From Neolewinella persica DSM 23188 (lineage in GTDB: Bacteria; Bacteroidota; Bacteroidia; Chitinophagales; Saprospiraceae): a DNA stretch of 64,000 nucleotides. Location: the NCBI RefSeq assembly GCF_000373105.1, contig NZ_KB890439.1:1-64000 (forward strand). Direction: 5' to 3'. Shown here piece after piece: positions 26,755 through 36,052 of this stretch. The notes under the pieces were generated by a model. It worked only from the letters and a program-made list of their open reading frames with translations, ran no database searches and was not told where the DNA came from. Numbering within the stretch: the stretch's first letter is position 1; every line of letters begins with the position of its first letter. The translations under genes were made by a program, and so were the position numbers.

Positions 26755-29322
26755 TTATTCCTCTTCTGAACCTTCCTCTTCATCGCTGGCGGGCACAACG
26801 GCTACGTCTGCAATCGAATCTTTCTTCTCAAGTTTAATGAGCTTCACGCCCTGAGTTGAGCGTCCCATAACACGTAGCGCACTCATCTTCGTACGGATCA
26901 GAATACCCGAGCGATTGGTGATCATCAGGTCATTATCTTCCGTCACGGCTTTAAGCGCGACCAACTCGCCGGTCTTTTCGGTAATGTTCATGGTCTTCAC
27001 ACCTTTGCCTCCACGGTTGGTGACCCGGTATTCTCCCCAATCGGTTCGTTTACCCATACCCTGGGACGAAACGACCAGGATCGTCTTATCTGCATCCAGT
27101 TCATGATCGAGGGTAACCATACCAACGACCTCATCGTCGGCTCCATCCAAAGTGATTCCGCGAACACCGGCCGCATTGCGGCCCATATTGCGGACTTTCG
27201 CCTCTTCGAAGTGAATGGCTTGCCCTTTTTTAGTTGCCAGGAACACGGCGCTGCTTCCGTTGGTGAGTTTCACTTCCAGCAGTTGATCGCCTTCGTTGAT
27301 TGTAATGGCATTGATGCCATTAGTACGTGGCCGACTGTAAGCCTCCAGGCTGGTTTTCTTAACCTGGCCTTTCTTCGTAGCGAAGATGATGGAGTGAGAG
27401 TTGAGGAACTCTTCGTCCGTCAGATCAGCTACGCTGATGTAGGCTTTTACGTTGTCTTCCTTCGGAATCGCGAGAATGTTTTGGATGACGCGGCCGGCAG
27501 ATTGCTTGCTGGCTTCCGGAATTTCGTAGATGCGCAACCAGAAACAACGTCCCTGCTCGGTAAAGAGCATCAGGTAGTTGTGGTTACTGGCAATGAACAT
27601 GTGTTCCACGAAGTCCTTGTCGCGGGTCTTGGAACCACGGCTGCCACGGCCACCACGACTTTGGGCGCGGTACTCTGCTACCGGCGTACGCTTAATGTAG
27701 CCCAGCTTACTAATGGTGACAACCACGTCCTCATCGGCGATCATGTCAGTGATCGAGATCTCCGAAGTGTCAAAGCTGATTTCCGAACGGCGCTCATCAC
27801 CAAAACGGGCTTTAACTTCAGCTAGCTCTTCCTTAACGATGATCCGCTGACGCGGCTCGCTGGCGAGAATATCTTTCAAGTCATCAATGATGCCACGAAT
27901 TTCAGCATATTCCTCCCGGATCTTATCCAGCTCCAGGCCGGTAAGCTTTTGGAGGCGCATGTCGAGAATGGCTTTCGCCTGCCACTCGGACAGGACATTG
28001 TCGCCTTCTACAACAAATTCACCGGTCTGGACTTCATCCACCAGGTCCCTGAACTTGGCCCAGAAAGCTTTCTTATCCTCGATGAAGTCACCCCTCATCA
28101 GGCCTTCCTTCGCATCTTCCGGGTTGGCGCTTGCACGGATCAGGGCGATCACTTCGTCGAGGTAATCGAGCGCGATCAGCAGACCAATGAGGATGTGCGC
28201 GCGAGCCAGGGCCTTATTCAGTTCGAATCGGGTCCGGCGTTGGATGACCTCAATACGGAAGAGAATGAACTCTTCGATCATGTCCTTGAGGTTCAGGGTC
28301 ATTGGCCGGCCTCCTACGAGGCAGACGTTATTGACGCCGTAACTGTTCTGAAGCTGGGTGTACTTGTACAGGTAGCTGAGTACAATGGAGCCCATGGAGT
28401 CCCGCTTGATCTCTACTTCAATGCGGAGACCGTCGCGGTCGGAAAGGTCATTGACGTCACGGATGCCGGTCACTTTACCTTCATTCGCCAGTTCGGCGAT
28501 TTTGGCAACGAGTACGGATTTGTTTACCTGGTAAGGGATCTCCGTAATGACAATGGTCTCCCGATCGTCGTCGTCGACCACCACTTCGGCGCGTCCACGA
28601 AGGATAACCCGGCCCCGGCCGGTACGGAAAGCTTCTTTTACCCCTTCGATACCAAAGATGATTCCTCCGGTAGGAAAGTCAGGTGCTTTCACGTGCTCCA
28701 TCAACTCATCAATGGTAATCTCCGGATTATCAACGGTTGCGATGATTCCGTCTACAACCTCATTGAGGTTGTGGGGCATCATGTTGGTAGCCATACCCAC
28801 GGCAATACCAGAGGCTCCGTTTACGAGGAGATTGGGTATTTTGGTGGGCAGCACCGTTGGCTCCTTCAGCGTATCGTCGAAGTTGAGTTGATGGTCAACG
28901 GTGTCTTTGTCAAGGTCCCCGAGGATGCTTTCAGAGATGCGGCGCATCCGGGCTTCGGTGTAACGCATGGCGGCGGGAGAGTCTCCGTCCATAGAACCGA
29001 AGTTGCCCTGTCCGTCTACCAGGGGGTAGCGGAGGGACCAGTCCTGGGCCATCCGTACCATAGTATCGTACACTGAGCTGTCACCGTGTGGGTGGTATTT
29101 ACCGAGAACCTCACCGACAATACGGGCTGATTTCTTGTGCGAGTTGCGGTAGCTGAGGCTCAATTGCTCCATTCCAAAGAGGACGCGGCGGTGGACGGGT
29201 TTGAGGCCGTCGCGCACGTCCGGGAGGGCCCGGCTAACGATCACCGACATCGAGTAATCGATGTAGGCGGATTTCATCTGGTCTTCAATATTGACCGGAA
29301 TGATCCTTTGTTTATCTGGCAT
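26755..29322 (-). CDS. gyrA: DNA gyrase subunit A
   Basis: The 855-residue subunit makes and reseals the double-strand break through which gyrase passes DNA to introduce negative supercoils. It shows the winged-helix region [16 protein letters not shown], the quinolone-resistance region [20 protein letters not shown] with the susceptible Ser and Asp residues, and the catalytic tyrosine in AMRYTEARM. The GyrA-box-like QSRGGRG marks the start of the six-bladed C-terminal domain that wraps DNA and distinguishes GyrA from ParC. An acidic tail ends EEEGSEEE. The gene has its own terminator. Confidence 0.97.
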   Translation of the reverse strand: MPDKQRIIPVNIEDQMKSAYIDYSMSVIVSRALPDVRDGLKPVHRRVLFGMEQLSLSYRNSHKKSARIVGEVLGKYHPHGDSSVYDTMVRMAQDWSLRYPLVDGQGNFGSMDGDSPAAMRYTEARMRRISESILGDLDKDTVDHQLNFDDTLKEPTVLPTKIPNLLVNGASGIAVGMATNMMPHNLNEVVDGIIATVDNPEITIDELMEHVKAPDFPTGGIIFGIEGVKEAFRTGRGRVILRGRAEVVVDDDDRETIVITEIPYQVNKSVLVAKIAELANEGKVTGIRDVNDLSDRDGLRIEVEIKRDSMGSIVLSYLYKYTQLQNSYGVNNVCLVGGRPMTLNLKDMIEEFILFRIEVIQRRTRFELNKALARAHILIGLLIALDYLDEVIALIRASANPEDAKEGLMRGDFIEDKKAFWAKFRDLVDEVQTGEFVVEGDNVLSEWQAKAILDMRLQKLTGLELDKIREEYAEIRGIIDDLKDILASEPRQRIIVKEELAEVKARFGDERRSEISFDTSEISITDMIADEDVVVTISKLGYIKRTPVAEYRAQSRGGRGSRGSKTRDKDFVEHMFIASNHNYLMLFTEQGRCFWLRIYEIPEASKQSAGRVIQNILAIPKEDNVKAYISVADLTDEEFLNSHSIIFATKKGQVKKTSLEAYSRPRTNGINAITINEGDQLLEVKLTNGSSAVFLATKKGQAIHFEEAKVRNMGRNAAGVRGITLDGADDEVVGMVTLDHELDADKTILVVSSQGMGKRTDWGEYRVTNRGGKGVKTMNITEKTGELVALKAVTEDNDLMITNRSGILIRTKMSALRVMGRSTQGVKLIKLEKKDSIADVAVVPASDEEEGSEEE

Positions 29323-29368
29323 ATTCTTTTATCTGGTAAAATCGTAAGTCTCTAATACAAGGCACTTT

Positions 29369-29387
29369 TGGCGGGGCCGCAGGTGCA
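29369..29387 (-). repeat. 19-bp GC-rich intergenic motif, copy 6
   Basis: On the minus strand it reads TGCACCTGCGGCCCCGCCA. It lies 46 bp upstream of gyrA and points toward it. Confidence 0.85.
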
Positions 29388-29462
29388 GGGGGAGTTGGAC
29401 GGCAAGGCGGTGGGAACCGGTATTGAGCCGGTGCATTTCACCCTGCTCTTAAACTAATTCAT

Positions 29463-29481
29463 TGCACCTGCGACCGCGCCC
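29463..29481 (+). repeat. 19-bp GC-rich intergenic motif, copy 7
   Basis: Reads TGCACCTGCGACCGCGCCC, 287 bp upstream of ubiE and pointing toward it; it is divergent from copy 6. Confidence 0.85.
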
Positions 29482-29768
29482 GAAATATCCCGAAAAGGGT
29501 CTATTGCGGACGGTCCGCGAAGATAAGAATTTTTACTGGTTTTTAGTAGGGTTTTGCTGCGCTTTCTCTCGCTTTTTCCGGCCCTTTTACTGCGATAATT
29601 TGACCCGCCGGCGCTTTGATCTCAAACGGCCTGGTTTAGGCCCGCAATCGCCTTCTATTTTAAGTGCTCTCAGACATTAAAAAGGCGGCCTTCGCGTTCA
29701 AATCATCGTAATCTTACGAACTTTCACTTTTTCCTGAAACCAAACTACGTCCTAATCGTTTCCCCTGC

Positions 29769-30509
29769 ATGGCAACAACCGACCACAACGTAATTAAGCC
29801 TTACGGCGAAACTGATTCCAAGAAAGAGGAAGTTGGTAAGATGTTCGATAGCATCGCTCCTACCTACGATCTATTGAACCGTGGCACCTCCCTGGGTGTC
29901 GATACGCTCTGGCGGGCGAAAATGATCAGGCAACTCGACCCCACTGTCCATAAAAAAATCCTTGATGTGGCTACTGGAACGGCTGATGTGGCCATCCAGA
30001 CCGTCAAGCGAGCAAACGTAGACCACGTTACCGGACTTGATCTGAGCGAAGGAATGCTGAAATACGGCCGTAAAAAGGTGGCTGCTGCTGGCCTGAAGGA
30101 TCGGATCACGCTGGTGCAGGGAGACAGCGAGAGCCTGCCTTATCCCGACGGTTCCTTCGATGCCGTGACGGTTTCTTTTGGCGTTCGCAATTTCGAGAAC
30201 CTGGAAAAAGGTCTTGCTGAAATGCACCGGGTACTTCGTCCGGGAGGAAAATTAGTGGTACTGGAGTTCAGCCGTATTACCTTTGCGCCGATCAGATGGG
30301 GTTTTAATTTCTACTTCGGTAAAATTATGCCGCTGATTGGTCGTTTACAGTCGAAAGACCCCCGAGCTTACGCCTATTTGTTCGAGAGTGTTCAGGCTTT
30401 CCCCAGTGGAAAGACCTTCACCGGCATCCTCGATAAGGTAGGTTACAAACAAACTGAATGCAAAGCATTAACTTTCGGAATTGCCTCCATCTATACGGCC
30501 GAGAAGTAG
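29769..30509 (+). CDS. ubiE: demethylmenaquinone methyltransferase
   Basis: The 246-residue SAM-dependent methyltransferase carries out the last step of menaquinone synthesis. It has the UbiE/COQ5 signatures MFDSIAPTYDLLNRGTSLG (residues ~25-43) and VLEFSRITFAPIR, plus the SAM-binding DVATGTADVAI and LDLSEGML. Bacteroidota use menaquinone, so the menaquinone-specific role (MenG) is the likely one. It overlaps the downstream porT gene by 52 bp; ubiE followed by porT is a recurring order in the phylum. Confidence 0.94.
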   Translation: MATTDHNVIKPYGETDSKKEEVGKMFDSIAPTYDLLNRGTSLGVDTLWRAKMIRQLDPTVHKKILDVATGTADVAIQTVKRANVDHVTGLDLSEGMLKYGRKKVAAAGLKDRITLVQGDSESLPYPDGSFDAVTVSFGVRNFENLEKGLAEMHRVLRPGGKLVVLEFSRITFAPIRWGFNFYFGKIMPLIGRLQSKDPRAYAYLFESVQAFPSGKTFTGILDKVGYKQTECKALTFGIASIYTAEK

Positions 30510-31204
30510 TACTCACCCTGCTCCTAACAGTATTCCTTTGCACCTGCGCCCGCGCCCAATTCACTGGCGGGAACAACTACAATTTCTACGACTTTCAGAA
30601 CAAACAGTTCTACTTCGGTCTCACCCTTGGGTTTAACTCCAGCCGGTACACCCCGTTTCGTAGTGAGGACTTCATCTTCAGGGACACCATCATCGGCGTA
30701 AAAAGCCTTAATGGCCCCGGCTTTAACCTTAACATGATCGCTAACCTGAAAATCGGACAGTACTTCGACTTCAGGTTTTTACCCGGCTTCAGCTTCGCCG
30801 AACGTCGACTGAACTATACGCAGAATACCCGGATCACCAGAGAAACCCAGGAGTCCGTGCAATCTGTTTTCGTTGAGTTGCCTTTCCACTTTCGCTATAA
30901 ATCAGCGCCTTACCGGGATAAGCGTTTGTTTCTGATCGGTGGTGTCAAATACAGTTTCGACGTAGCCAGTGAGAGTCGAACCAGACAAGCTGAGAACCTG
31001 GTCAGGATAAGTCCGCACGATTTTCATATAGAATACGGCGCAGGAATGCAGTTCTTCTTCGACTATTTCATCTTCTCTCCCGAGTTCAAGATCAGTCAGG
31101 GAATTGGTAATACCCTCCTCTTTAACCCTAACCTGCCTGAAAGTACGGTGCTGGAGAAGGTGCTGAGCCGGACGTTTACGTTGTCGTTCCACATTGAGGG
31201 GTAA
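30458..31204 (+). CDS. porT: PorT-family outer-membrane protein (T9SS)
   Basis: The 248-residue beta-barrel protein has an extended n-region and a signal core (LTLLLTVFLCTCARAQ). Strands such as FYFGLTLGFNSSRYTPF, FNLNMIANLKIGQYFDFRFL and GAGMQFFFDYFIFSPEFKIS fit PorT, a component needed for type IX secretion and, in gliders, motility. Position directly behind ubiE supports the name. No other start lies near the signal peptide, so it must begin inside ubiE. Codons for LCTCARA come from a copy of the GC-rich repeat, so the signal peptide is partly built from a dispersed repeat. Confidence 0.85.
   Translation: MQSINFRNCLHLYGREVVLTLLLTVFLCTCARAQFTGGNNYNFYDFQNKQFYFGLTLGFNSSRYTPFRSEDFIFRDTIIGVKSLNGPGFNLNMIANLKIGQYFDFRFLPGFSFAERRLNYTQNTRITRETQESVQSVFVELPFHFRYKSAPYRDKRLFLIGGVKYSFDVASESRTRQAENLVRISPHDFHIEYGAGMQFFFDYFIFSPEFKISQGIGNTLLFNPNLPESTVLEKVLSRTFTLSFHIEG
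30539..30557 (+). repeat. 19-bp GC-rich motif, copy 8, inside the porT signal peptide
   Basis: Reads TGCACCTGCGCCCGCGCCC and encodes CTCARA plus the next base of the signal-peptide c-region. Confidence 0.85.
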
Positions 31205-31307
31205 CTAAAGTTAGTTGATTGGTAGTGGAGTTTGGTCTCACCTTTGAGTCGTTAGCGAGCAGTATACAGCTTTTGCTAATAGCTTAAAGAACCTAACCCA
31301 TATACCG

Positions 31308-32936
31308 ATGCGCTACCCATTAATCCTGTTGTATTCGTCGATCATTTGTTTACTTCAATTTGGTTGTAACAACCCACCTGTCTTAACTGACGTGGTAAAT
31401 ACCACCGCTTATCCACGCCAGGTGCTGGGGGTTGATGGCAGCAATTTGCTTTTAGCCAGCGTAAAGTGGGATGCTGGCCTGGCCTCCGAAGAAAATGTAG
31501 CCTCTTCATTCATCTCTGCACGCTATTTTCAGGTGCCTGCCGGAAGTTCTGCAGGGAACCATCCGGTACGTTTAAGTAATTCTGTTGGCCTTTCGGCAAA
31601 TACTATAAACGTGAATGTCCTGCCTCCTAGTGGAAGCTGGCCCCAGCCCCGAATTGAGGATATTGGTATCACTAACATGGCCACCCGTACCGATTCCGCC
31701 TCCTTCTGGTTAACCGTAGCGGTGGCCAATGGAGACATAGATGGTAAGGTCCTGGTTGACGGAGTCGAAATGACTACGGCTATGTATTCTGCTATTCCAA
31801 CCGATGAGTTGGTTGCCCACACGCCTAGTACATATGGCTACCCAATCTACCATTACTGCTTATACTTTGCACTAGTGAAGCCGAGAGTCTACGGCAGCAC
31901 TTTGAATGTGCAATTTCGCAATAATACCGGAGTTACGTCAGCGGGAAGATCGTATCAATTGCCAGCGACGTTGGCTGATTTGGACAGTGATGGAGACGGG
32001 CTTAAGGATACCTGGGAAACGAATGGTTATCCAGCCCCTTCTGGAGCGACCATTGACCTGGAAGCAATAGGTTGCGACCCGCACCGTAAGGATGTCCTAA
32101 TCGAGGTGGATTGGATTGCCGCCGCTGTCCCACAAAACGGCATTTGGGCCAATATTGAAAATACTTTTGCTGCAGCACCCGTTCTAAATCCAGATGGTTC
32201 CCGGGGCATCAACGCGATCATTGATCGTGGGCAAGGCGGTGGACTGAACAATGGAGGTACGGTACTGGCGAATCATAGCAGCATGGATTTTGGGCCTGCT
32301 TCAGGGGTCGCCAACTATGTTGACTTTTTCACCTATAAGGCAAATGCCATTAATTTTAATCCTGATCGACTCAGGCTATTTCACTACGCAGCTATTGGGC
32401 GCGCAATGCCAGGTGGCTTCAGTGGACGTGGTGAAATTTTTGGTAACGATTTCATCATGACTTTTACCACTTTCCCGCAATGGGGAAATGAGTTGGCAGA
32501 GTCGGGCACCTTTCTACACGAGTTCGGACACAACCTGGGCTTGAGACATGGAGGCATCAACGACGGAGCCGTTGACGCTAATCGACATTATAAACCAAAT
32601 TTTCACTCGCAAATGAATTATCGTTATCAATTCCCCGGCGTCTCTACTGATTGCGATGTCACGCCAGATGGTGGTCTTGATTTTTCCCAGGGAGTCTTTG
32701 CGAGTATCAGCGAAGCAACCGTTCGCGAAACCGACGGAATCTGTGATGGTACGAATATCGACTATAACTGCGACGGAGACACCAACGACACTGGCCCACT
32801 GGACATCAATAGTCGTCCTGGTTTATGTCCTAATGGCGGAGACGGCATCAATGGTACGAGCCATAGAGACTATGACCAGTGGGGAAACCTGCAACTCTCC
32901 TTTACTTCAGCCGGTAGTACCTGGGCTAATAATTGA
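31308..32936 (+). CDS. zinc metalloprotease-like lipoprotein
   Basis: The 542-residue protein has a lipoprotein signal (ICLLQFGCNN). An N-terminal Ig-like region (about residues 25-220) precedes a calcium-binding-like segment DLDSDGDGLKDTWETNGYP. A long domain then contains the zinc motif FLHEFGHNLGLRHGG (HExxHxxGxxH, about residues 404-416), the metzincin-type site, with acidic thrombospondin-3-like repeats near the C-terminus (DYNCDGDTNDTGPLDINS). It should be a surface or periplasmic protease. No sorting domain is seen. The following small gene starts 23 bp later. Confidence 0.8.
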   Translation: MRYPLILLYSSIICLLQFGCNNPPVLTDVVNTTAYPRQVLGVDGSNLLLASVKWDAGLASEENVASSFISARYFQVPAGSSAGNHPVRLSNSVGLSANTINVNVLPPSGSWPQPRIEDIGITNMATRTDSASFWLTVAVANGDIDGKVLVDGVEMTTAMYSAIPTDELVAHTPSTYGYPIYHYCLYFALVKPRVYGSTLNVQFRNNTGVTSAGRSYQLPATLADLDSDGDGLKDTWETNGYPAPSGATIDLEAIGCDPHRKDVLIEVDWIAAAVPQNGIWANIENTFAAAPVLNPDGSRGINAIIDRGQGGGLNNGGTVLANHSSMDFGPASGVANYVDFFTYKANAINFNPDRLRLFHYAAIGRAMPGGFSGRGEIFGNDFIMTFTTFPQWGNELAESGTFLHEFGHNLGLRHGGINDGAVDANRHYKPNFHSQMNYRYQFPGVSTDCDVTPDGGLDFSQGVFASISEATVRETDGICDGTNIDYNCDGDTNDTGPLDINSRPGLCPNGGDGINGTSHRDYDQWGNLQLSFTSAGSTWANN

Positions 32937-32958
32937 TTTAACGCTTAAATACAAGGTC

Positions 32959-33696
32959 ATGCACCGCATAATACTACTTGTTTTTCTTCTTGTTCCGATG
33001 TTTTCCTGTGCACAGAGTGTGCGGGACCAGTTTCCGGGAACACCACCACCACCGCTAAATCGTCCGACCAAGCCCGTAAGGATTGATACCCGAAAGGATA
33101 TTCAACGCATACCGGATAAAGGAGCTCACCCGGTGGCAATTTTTACAAGTAAGGAGCAGCCTTACCTGGGAGAATTTAAAGGAACGGCCAAAGGATTGAT
33201 AACCGAAAACGGCCGGTGCCTGAACTTCGACCTCAAACGTGGAATATCAGTAGACGCTTGTTTTGCTTTACCCGATGGGTTTGCGTTTCCAAAGGAACTT
33301 CTTCCGACCTTGCAGGTAGACCTGCGCTCGTTCAGCGGATTAGAAGGTAAAAAGGAGCACCTGTATCTCCAGGCACCGGAGAGCAAGGAGTTTGGTATGA
33401 GCTATCACTTCGAACAAGCTGATGAGCCCCAGACCGTGAAGTTTGGTAAGCTCCCTGCTGTTTCTCAGCAAAAGGCTTCGGGGAATAATGAAAGCGACTA
33501 TCAGGAAGCCGAAGCACAAATAGAGACGGATAACGGTCCGGAAACGTTGAAGGTAGGACAGCTAACGACCGTACGTTTCAACGGCGTCACTTACCGTGTT
33601 TACCTTCACAGCTCTACTTACCTCCGAAATGGAGGAAGCTGTGGTGAAGGCGGATACATTCTGAGACTGTTATTGCTTAGTGGTAGTGGGGCTTAG
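32959..33696 (+). CDS. exported protein of unknown function, 245 aa
   Basis: The start at 32959 gives a signal peptide with a lipobox-like end (MHRIILLVFLLVPMFSCAQS). The mature part starts Pro-rich (FPGTPPPPLNRPTKPVRI) and is then beta-rich with several Lys/Glu stretches. A longer frame from 32656 overlaps the protease gene and was rejected. The spacing of 23 bp to the protease gene suggests co-transcription. No family is recognised. Confidence 0.65.
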   Translation: MHRIILLVFLLVPMFSCAQSVRDQFPGTPPPPLNRPTKPVRIDTRKDIQRIPDKGAHPVAIFTSKEQPYLGEFKGTAKGLITENGRCLNFDLKRGISVDACFALPDGFAFPKELLPTLQVDLRSFSGLEGKKEHLYLQAPESKEFGMSYHFEQADEPQTVKFGKLPAVSQQKASGNNESDYQEAEAQIETDNGPETLKVGQLTTVRFNGVTYRVYLHSSTYLRNGGSCGEGGYILRLLLLSGSGA

Positions 33697-33754
33697 GATA
33701 TCAACCAGGATATTCTCACAAGCATGAGACTTGTCATCCGTCTATCTTCGACGT

Positions 33755-34510
33755 TTACCGAGCCTTAATGATCGGGACAAAATTCTCCACAGAAAGACTA
33801 GCCCCCCCAACAAGCCCGCCATCAACGTCCTCCATACCAAACAGCTCCTCGGCATTGTCAGGTTTGACGGAGCCACCGTAAAGAATGGTAGTACTGTTCG
33901 CAATGGTATCGCCAAACTGGTTAGCGACCATCTGACGTATAAAAGAATGCATCTCCTGTGCCTGTTCGGGGCTGGCAGTAACACCAGTACCAATGGCCCA
34001 GACGGGTTCGTAGGCAATGACCACCTTTTCCATTTGCGCCGGATCGAGGCTGAAGAGTGCTTGCTCGATCTGCTTGCCAACGATCATTTCGTGGTTCCCT
34101 GCTTCCCGAATATCCAATTTTTCTCCACAACAGTAGATGGGGAGTAAGCCAGCATTAAGGGCTTTATTAATCTTTATGTTGACCAGTGAATCGTTTTCTC
34201 CGAAGTATTCGCGGCGCTCGCTGTGCCCCAGAATTACGTAGTCTACTCCAGCATCGGCAAGCATGGCAGCACTGAGCTCACCGGTGTACGCTCCGTTGTC
34301 TTTGTGGTGCATGTTCTGTGCCGCCACGAAGTAACCTTCGTGTTGGGCCGTTATTTCCTTGATGCTCATCAACTGAATGGCGGGCACGCCGAATACGACT
34401 TTAGTTGGCGGGGTACCTGCTGCTGCGATTATGTCTTCAGCCAAAGCCTTGCCCTGGGTTGGTGTGGTGTTCATTTTCCAGTTACCGGCGACCATTGTGC
34501 GTGATGTCAT
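33755..34510 (-). CDS. tpiA: triosephosphate isomerase
   Basis: The 251-residue TIM-barrel enzyme interconverts dihydroxyacetone phosphate and glyceraldehyde 3-phosphate in glycolysis and gluconeogenesis. All active-site motifs are present: Lys in AGNWKMN, His in ILGHSERR, Glu in AYEPVWAIGTG, and the phosphate-binding YGGSVKPDNA and GGLVGGASL. The start gives MTSRTMVAGN; the internal Met6 would match the shorter N-terminus of most family members. It is a single gene followed by a repeat-rich gap before bioB. Confidence 0.97.
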   Translation of the reverse strand: MTSRTMVAGNWKMNTTPTQGKALAEDIIAAAGTPPTKVVFGVPAIQLMSIKEITAQHEGYFVAAQNMHHKDNGAYTGELSAAMLADAGVDYVILGHSERREYFGENDSLVNIKINKALNAGLLPIYCCGEKLDIREAGNHEMIVGKQIEQALFSLDPAQMEKVVIAYEPVWAIGTGVTASPEQAQEMHSFIRQMVANQFGDTIANSTTILYGGSVKPDNAEELFGMEDVDGGLVGGASLSVENFVPIIKAR

Positions 34511-34539
34511 GTTTGTTGTAGGTAGTGCCGGGGACTTGC

Positions 34540-34700
34540 CTGGCGGTTTTCATTTTCCCGAATGGCGGACGCTTTGCGGCTTTACCGGGAGATTGATTGG
34601 ATGAGCCCCTGCGGGGCTTAATGTTTGTTTTTTCCCGGATTCCGGCCGCTGCGCGGCCTTCATCCAGGGTTATTCTGGGTTGACCCCCTACGGGATCTGG
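34540..34700. repeat. cluster of short GC-rich hairpins (REP-like)
   Basis: The stretch between bioB and tpiA contains several small stem-loops in series: GAGCCCCTGCGGGGCTTA (34599-34616), GGCCGCTGCGCGGCC (34644-34658) and ACCCCCTACGGGATC, separated by TTCATCCAGGGTTATTC. Such series occur as dispersed repeats in many bacteria. Frames through this stretch (for example HPGLFWVDPLR) are repeat-derived, not genes. Confidence 0.6.
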
Positions 34701-34702
34701 TA

Positions 34703-35785
34703 TTACTTGCGTTTCTCTTCGTTGCGTTCAATTTTATGGCCCGGACGAGACCATTTGATCCGCGTTTTTTCGCCAGGTGCGCCTGGATCTTCTTTGATCT
34801 CCGGCTTCTCCCCTTTAGCGTAGGCAGTAGCGGGTTTCAGACCAAGATTGTTGAACATTTCTAGGTCTTCAAAGGCTTCAGGATTGGGCGTGGTCAGCAG
34901 CCTGTCACCTGCGAAGATAGATCCAGCTCCTGCCAGGAAACAAAGAGCCTGACCCTCCGGGGTCATGCTGGTACGACCGGCGGAAAGACGTACGGTGGTC
35001 GTCGGCATCATGATCCGGGTAACGGCAATCATGCGGACCATCTCGAAGATCGGGACGGGACGCTGGTCTTCCAGTGGCGTACCTTCTACTGCGACTAATG
35101 CATTAATGGGAACCGACTCCGGTTGCGGCGTCAGGCTGGAGAGGGTGATCAGCATTTTTAGCCGGTCATCGATGGACTCACCCATGCCGATGATGCCGCC
35201 GGAGCAAACCGTCAGACCTGCATTCCGGGCGTTACCGATGGTTTCGATCCGGTCCTGGTACCCCCGGGTGGAGATTACTTCTTTATAATATTCCTCGGAG
35301 CTGTCAAGGTTGTGGTTATAGGCATACAGGCCAGCTGCTGCGAGTCGTTCCGCCTGGTTAGGTGTAAGCATGCCTAGCGTCGCGCAAACTTCCATATCCA
35401 GGCCGTTAACGGTGCGGACCAGATCCAGCACCTGCTCAAACTCTCCGTCATCCTTTACGTTTCGCCAGGCAGCGCCCATACAAAGCCGGCTACTGCCGAT
35501 GCCTTTGGCCCGTTCAGCGGCAGTTTTTACCTGCTCTACGGTCATCAGGGCATTCTCTTCAATGTCCGTATGGTACCGGGCAGCCTGTGGGCAATAGCCA
35601 CAATCTTCCGGGCAGCCGCCGGTTTTGATGCTCAGTAAGCTGCTCATCTGTACCTCGTTCGGATCGTGGTGCTCGCGGTGAACACCAGCGGCACGGAAGA
35701 CAAGGTCCATCAAAGGGCTGTCGTGTAACTCACGCAGGGCTTCCAGGCTCCAGGCCTTGGTAATAGGTTCTGTTTTTGCGGTCAT
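34703..35785 (-). CDS. bioB: biotin synthase
   Basis: This radical SAM enzyme inserts sulfur into dethiobiotin. The 360-residue protein has the 4Fe-4S motif CPEDCGYC (CxxxCxxC), the BioB signature GGIIGMGES and the AGRTSMTPEGQALCFLAGA region that holds the auxiliary 2Fe-2S cluster ligands. A longer in-frame start (35818) adds an unlikely 11 residues; MTAKTEPITKAW is chosen. The lysine-rich tail (WSRPGHKIERNEEKRK) extends beyond the usual end and stops just before the hairpin cluster. Other bio genes are not nearby. Confidence 0.96.
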   Translation of the reverse strand: MTAKTEPITKAWSLEALRELHDSPLMDLVFRAAGVHREHHDPNEVQMSSLLSIKTGGCPEDCGYCPQAARYHTDIEENALMTVEQVKTAAERAKGIGSSRLCMGAAWRNVKDDGEFEQVLDLVRTVNGLDMEVCATLGMLTPNQAERLAAAGLYAYNHNLDSSEEYYKEVISTRGYQDRIETIGNARNAGLTVCSGGIIGMGESIDDRLKMLITLSSLTPQPESVPINALVAVEGTPLEDQRPVPIFEMVRMIAVTRIMMPTTTVRLSAGRTSMTPEGQALCFLAGAGSIFAGDRLLTTPNPEAFEDLEMFNNLGLKPATAYAKGEKPEIKEDPGAPGEKTRIKWSRPGHKIERNEEKRK

Positions 35786-35818
35786 GTGGGTCGCGGTTTG
35801 GACGGCAAATATAGGCAA

Positions 35819-35945
35819 GTAGTCAAGCAGTAAAGTAGTCAGGCCGTCAAATAGTCGGGGAGCTAGGTAGTCCGGGAGCTCGGGAGTTGGATCGCTACGT
35901 TGTCAACCAGTCACCTAACTGCTTGATTATTTGACCATTTAACGA
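35819..35945. repeat. imperfect hairpin with AGTC-type tandem units
   Basis: The region repeats TAGTCAAGCAG / AGTCAGGC / AAATAGTCG / TAGTCCGG. TCAAGCAGT (35823-35831) pairs with ACTGCTTGA (35918-35926), and CGTCAAATAGTC-like units pair with ATTATTTGACC. It belongs to the group of long intergenic hairpins with repetitive arms. Confidence 0.55.
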
Positions 35946-35955
35946 TCATATATTT

Positions 35956-35974
35956 GGGCGCGACCGCAGGTGCA
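35956..35974 (-). repeat. 19-bp GC-rich intergenic motif, copy 9
   Basis: On the minus strand it reads TGCACCTGCGGTCGCGCCC. It is 170 bp upstream of bioB and points toward it. Confidence 0.85.
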
Positions 35975-36052
35975 GTGGAAGGTTTTTTGAACAAGAGAAG
36001 AGTCTTACCAACGTTTTTAACCGTAATTCCGTCTTACGGGTAAAGCAATAAC

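Larger units (their letters stand above)
29323..29768. other. divergent intergenic region gyrA-ubiE
   Basis: This 446-bp gap between divergent genes contains two copies of the GC-rich motif pointing outward, one toward gyrA (29369-29387) and one toward ubiE (29463-29481). No gene is supported in the rest. Confidence 0.65.

Noticed and set aside
27949-29076. Open frame of 375 codons opposite gyrA
   Set aside because: The gyrA frame is certain and covers the whole stretch; the antisense product resembles nothing.
28940-29090. Quinolone-resistance changes in gyrA
   Set aside because: The Ser and Asp at the two main positions are the susceptible residues; no resistance change is visible.
32656-32958. 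N-terminal extension of the exported protein at 32959
   Set aside because: It overlaps the protease gene in another frame, and a clear signal peptide begins at 32959.
34625-34864. Open frame between tpiA and bioB
   Set aside because: It is made of hairpin repeats and the antisense 3' end of bioB; there is no gene-like composition.
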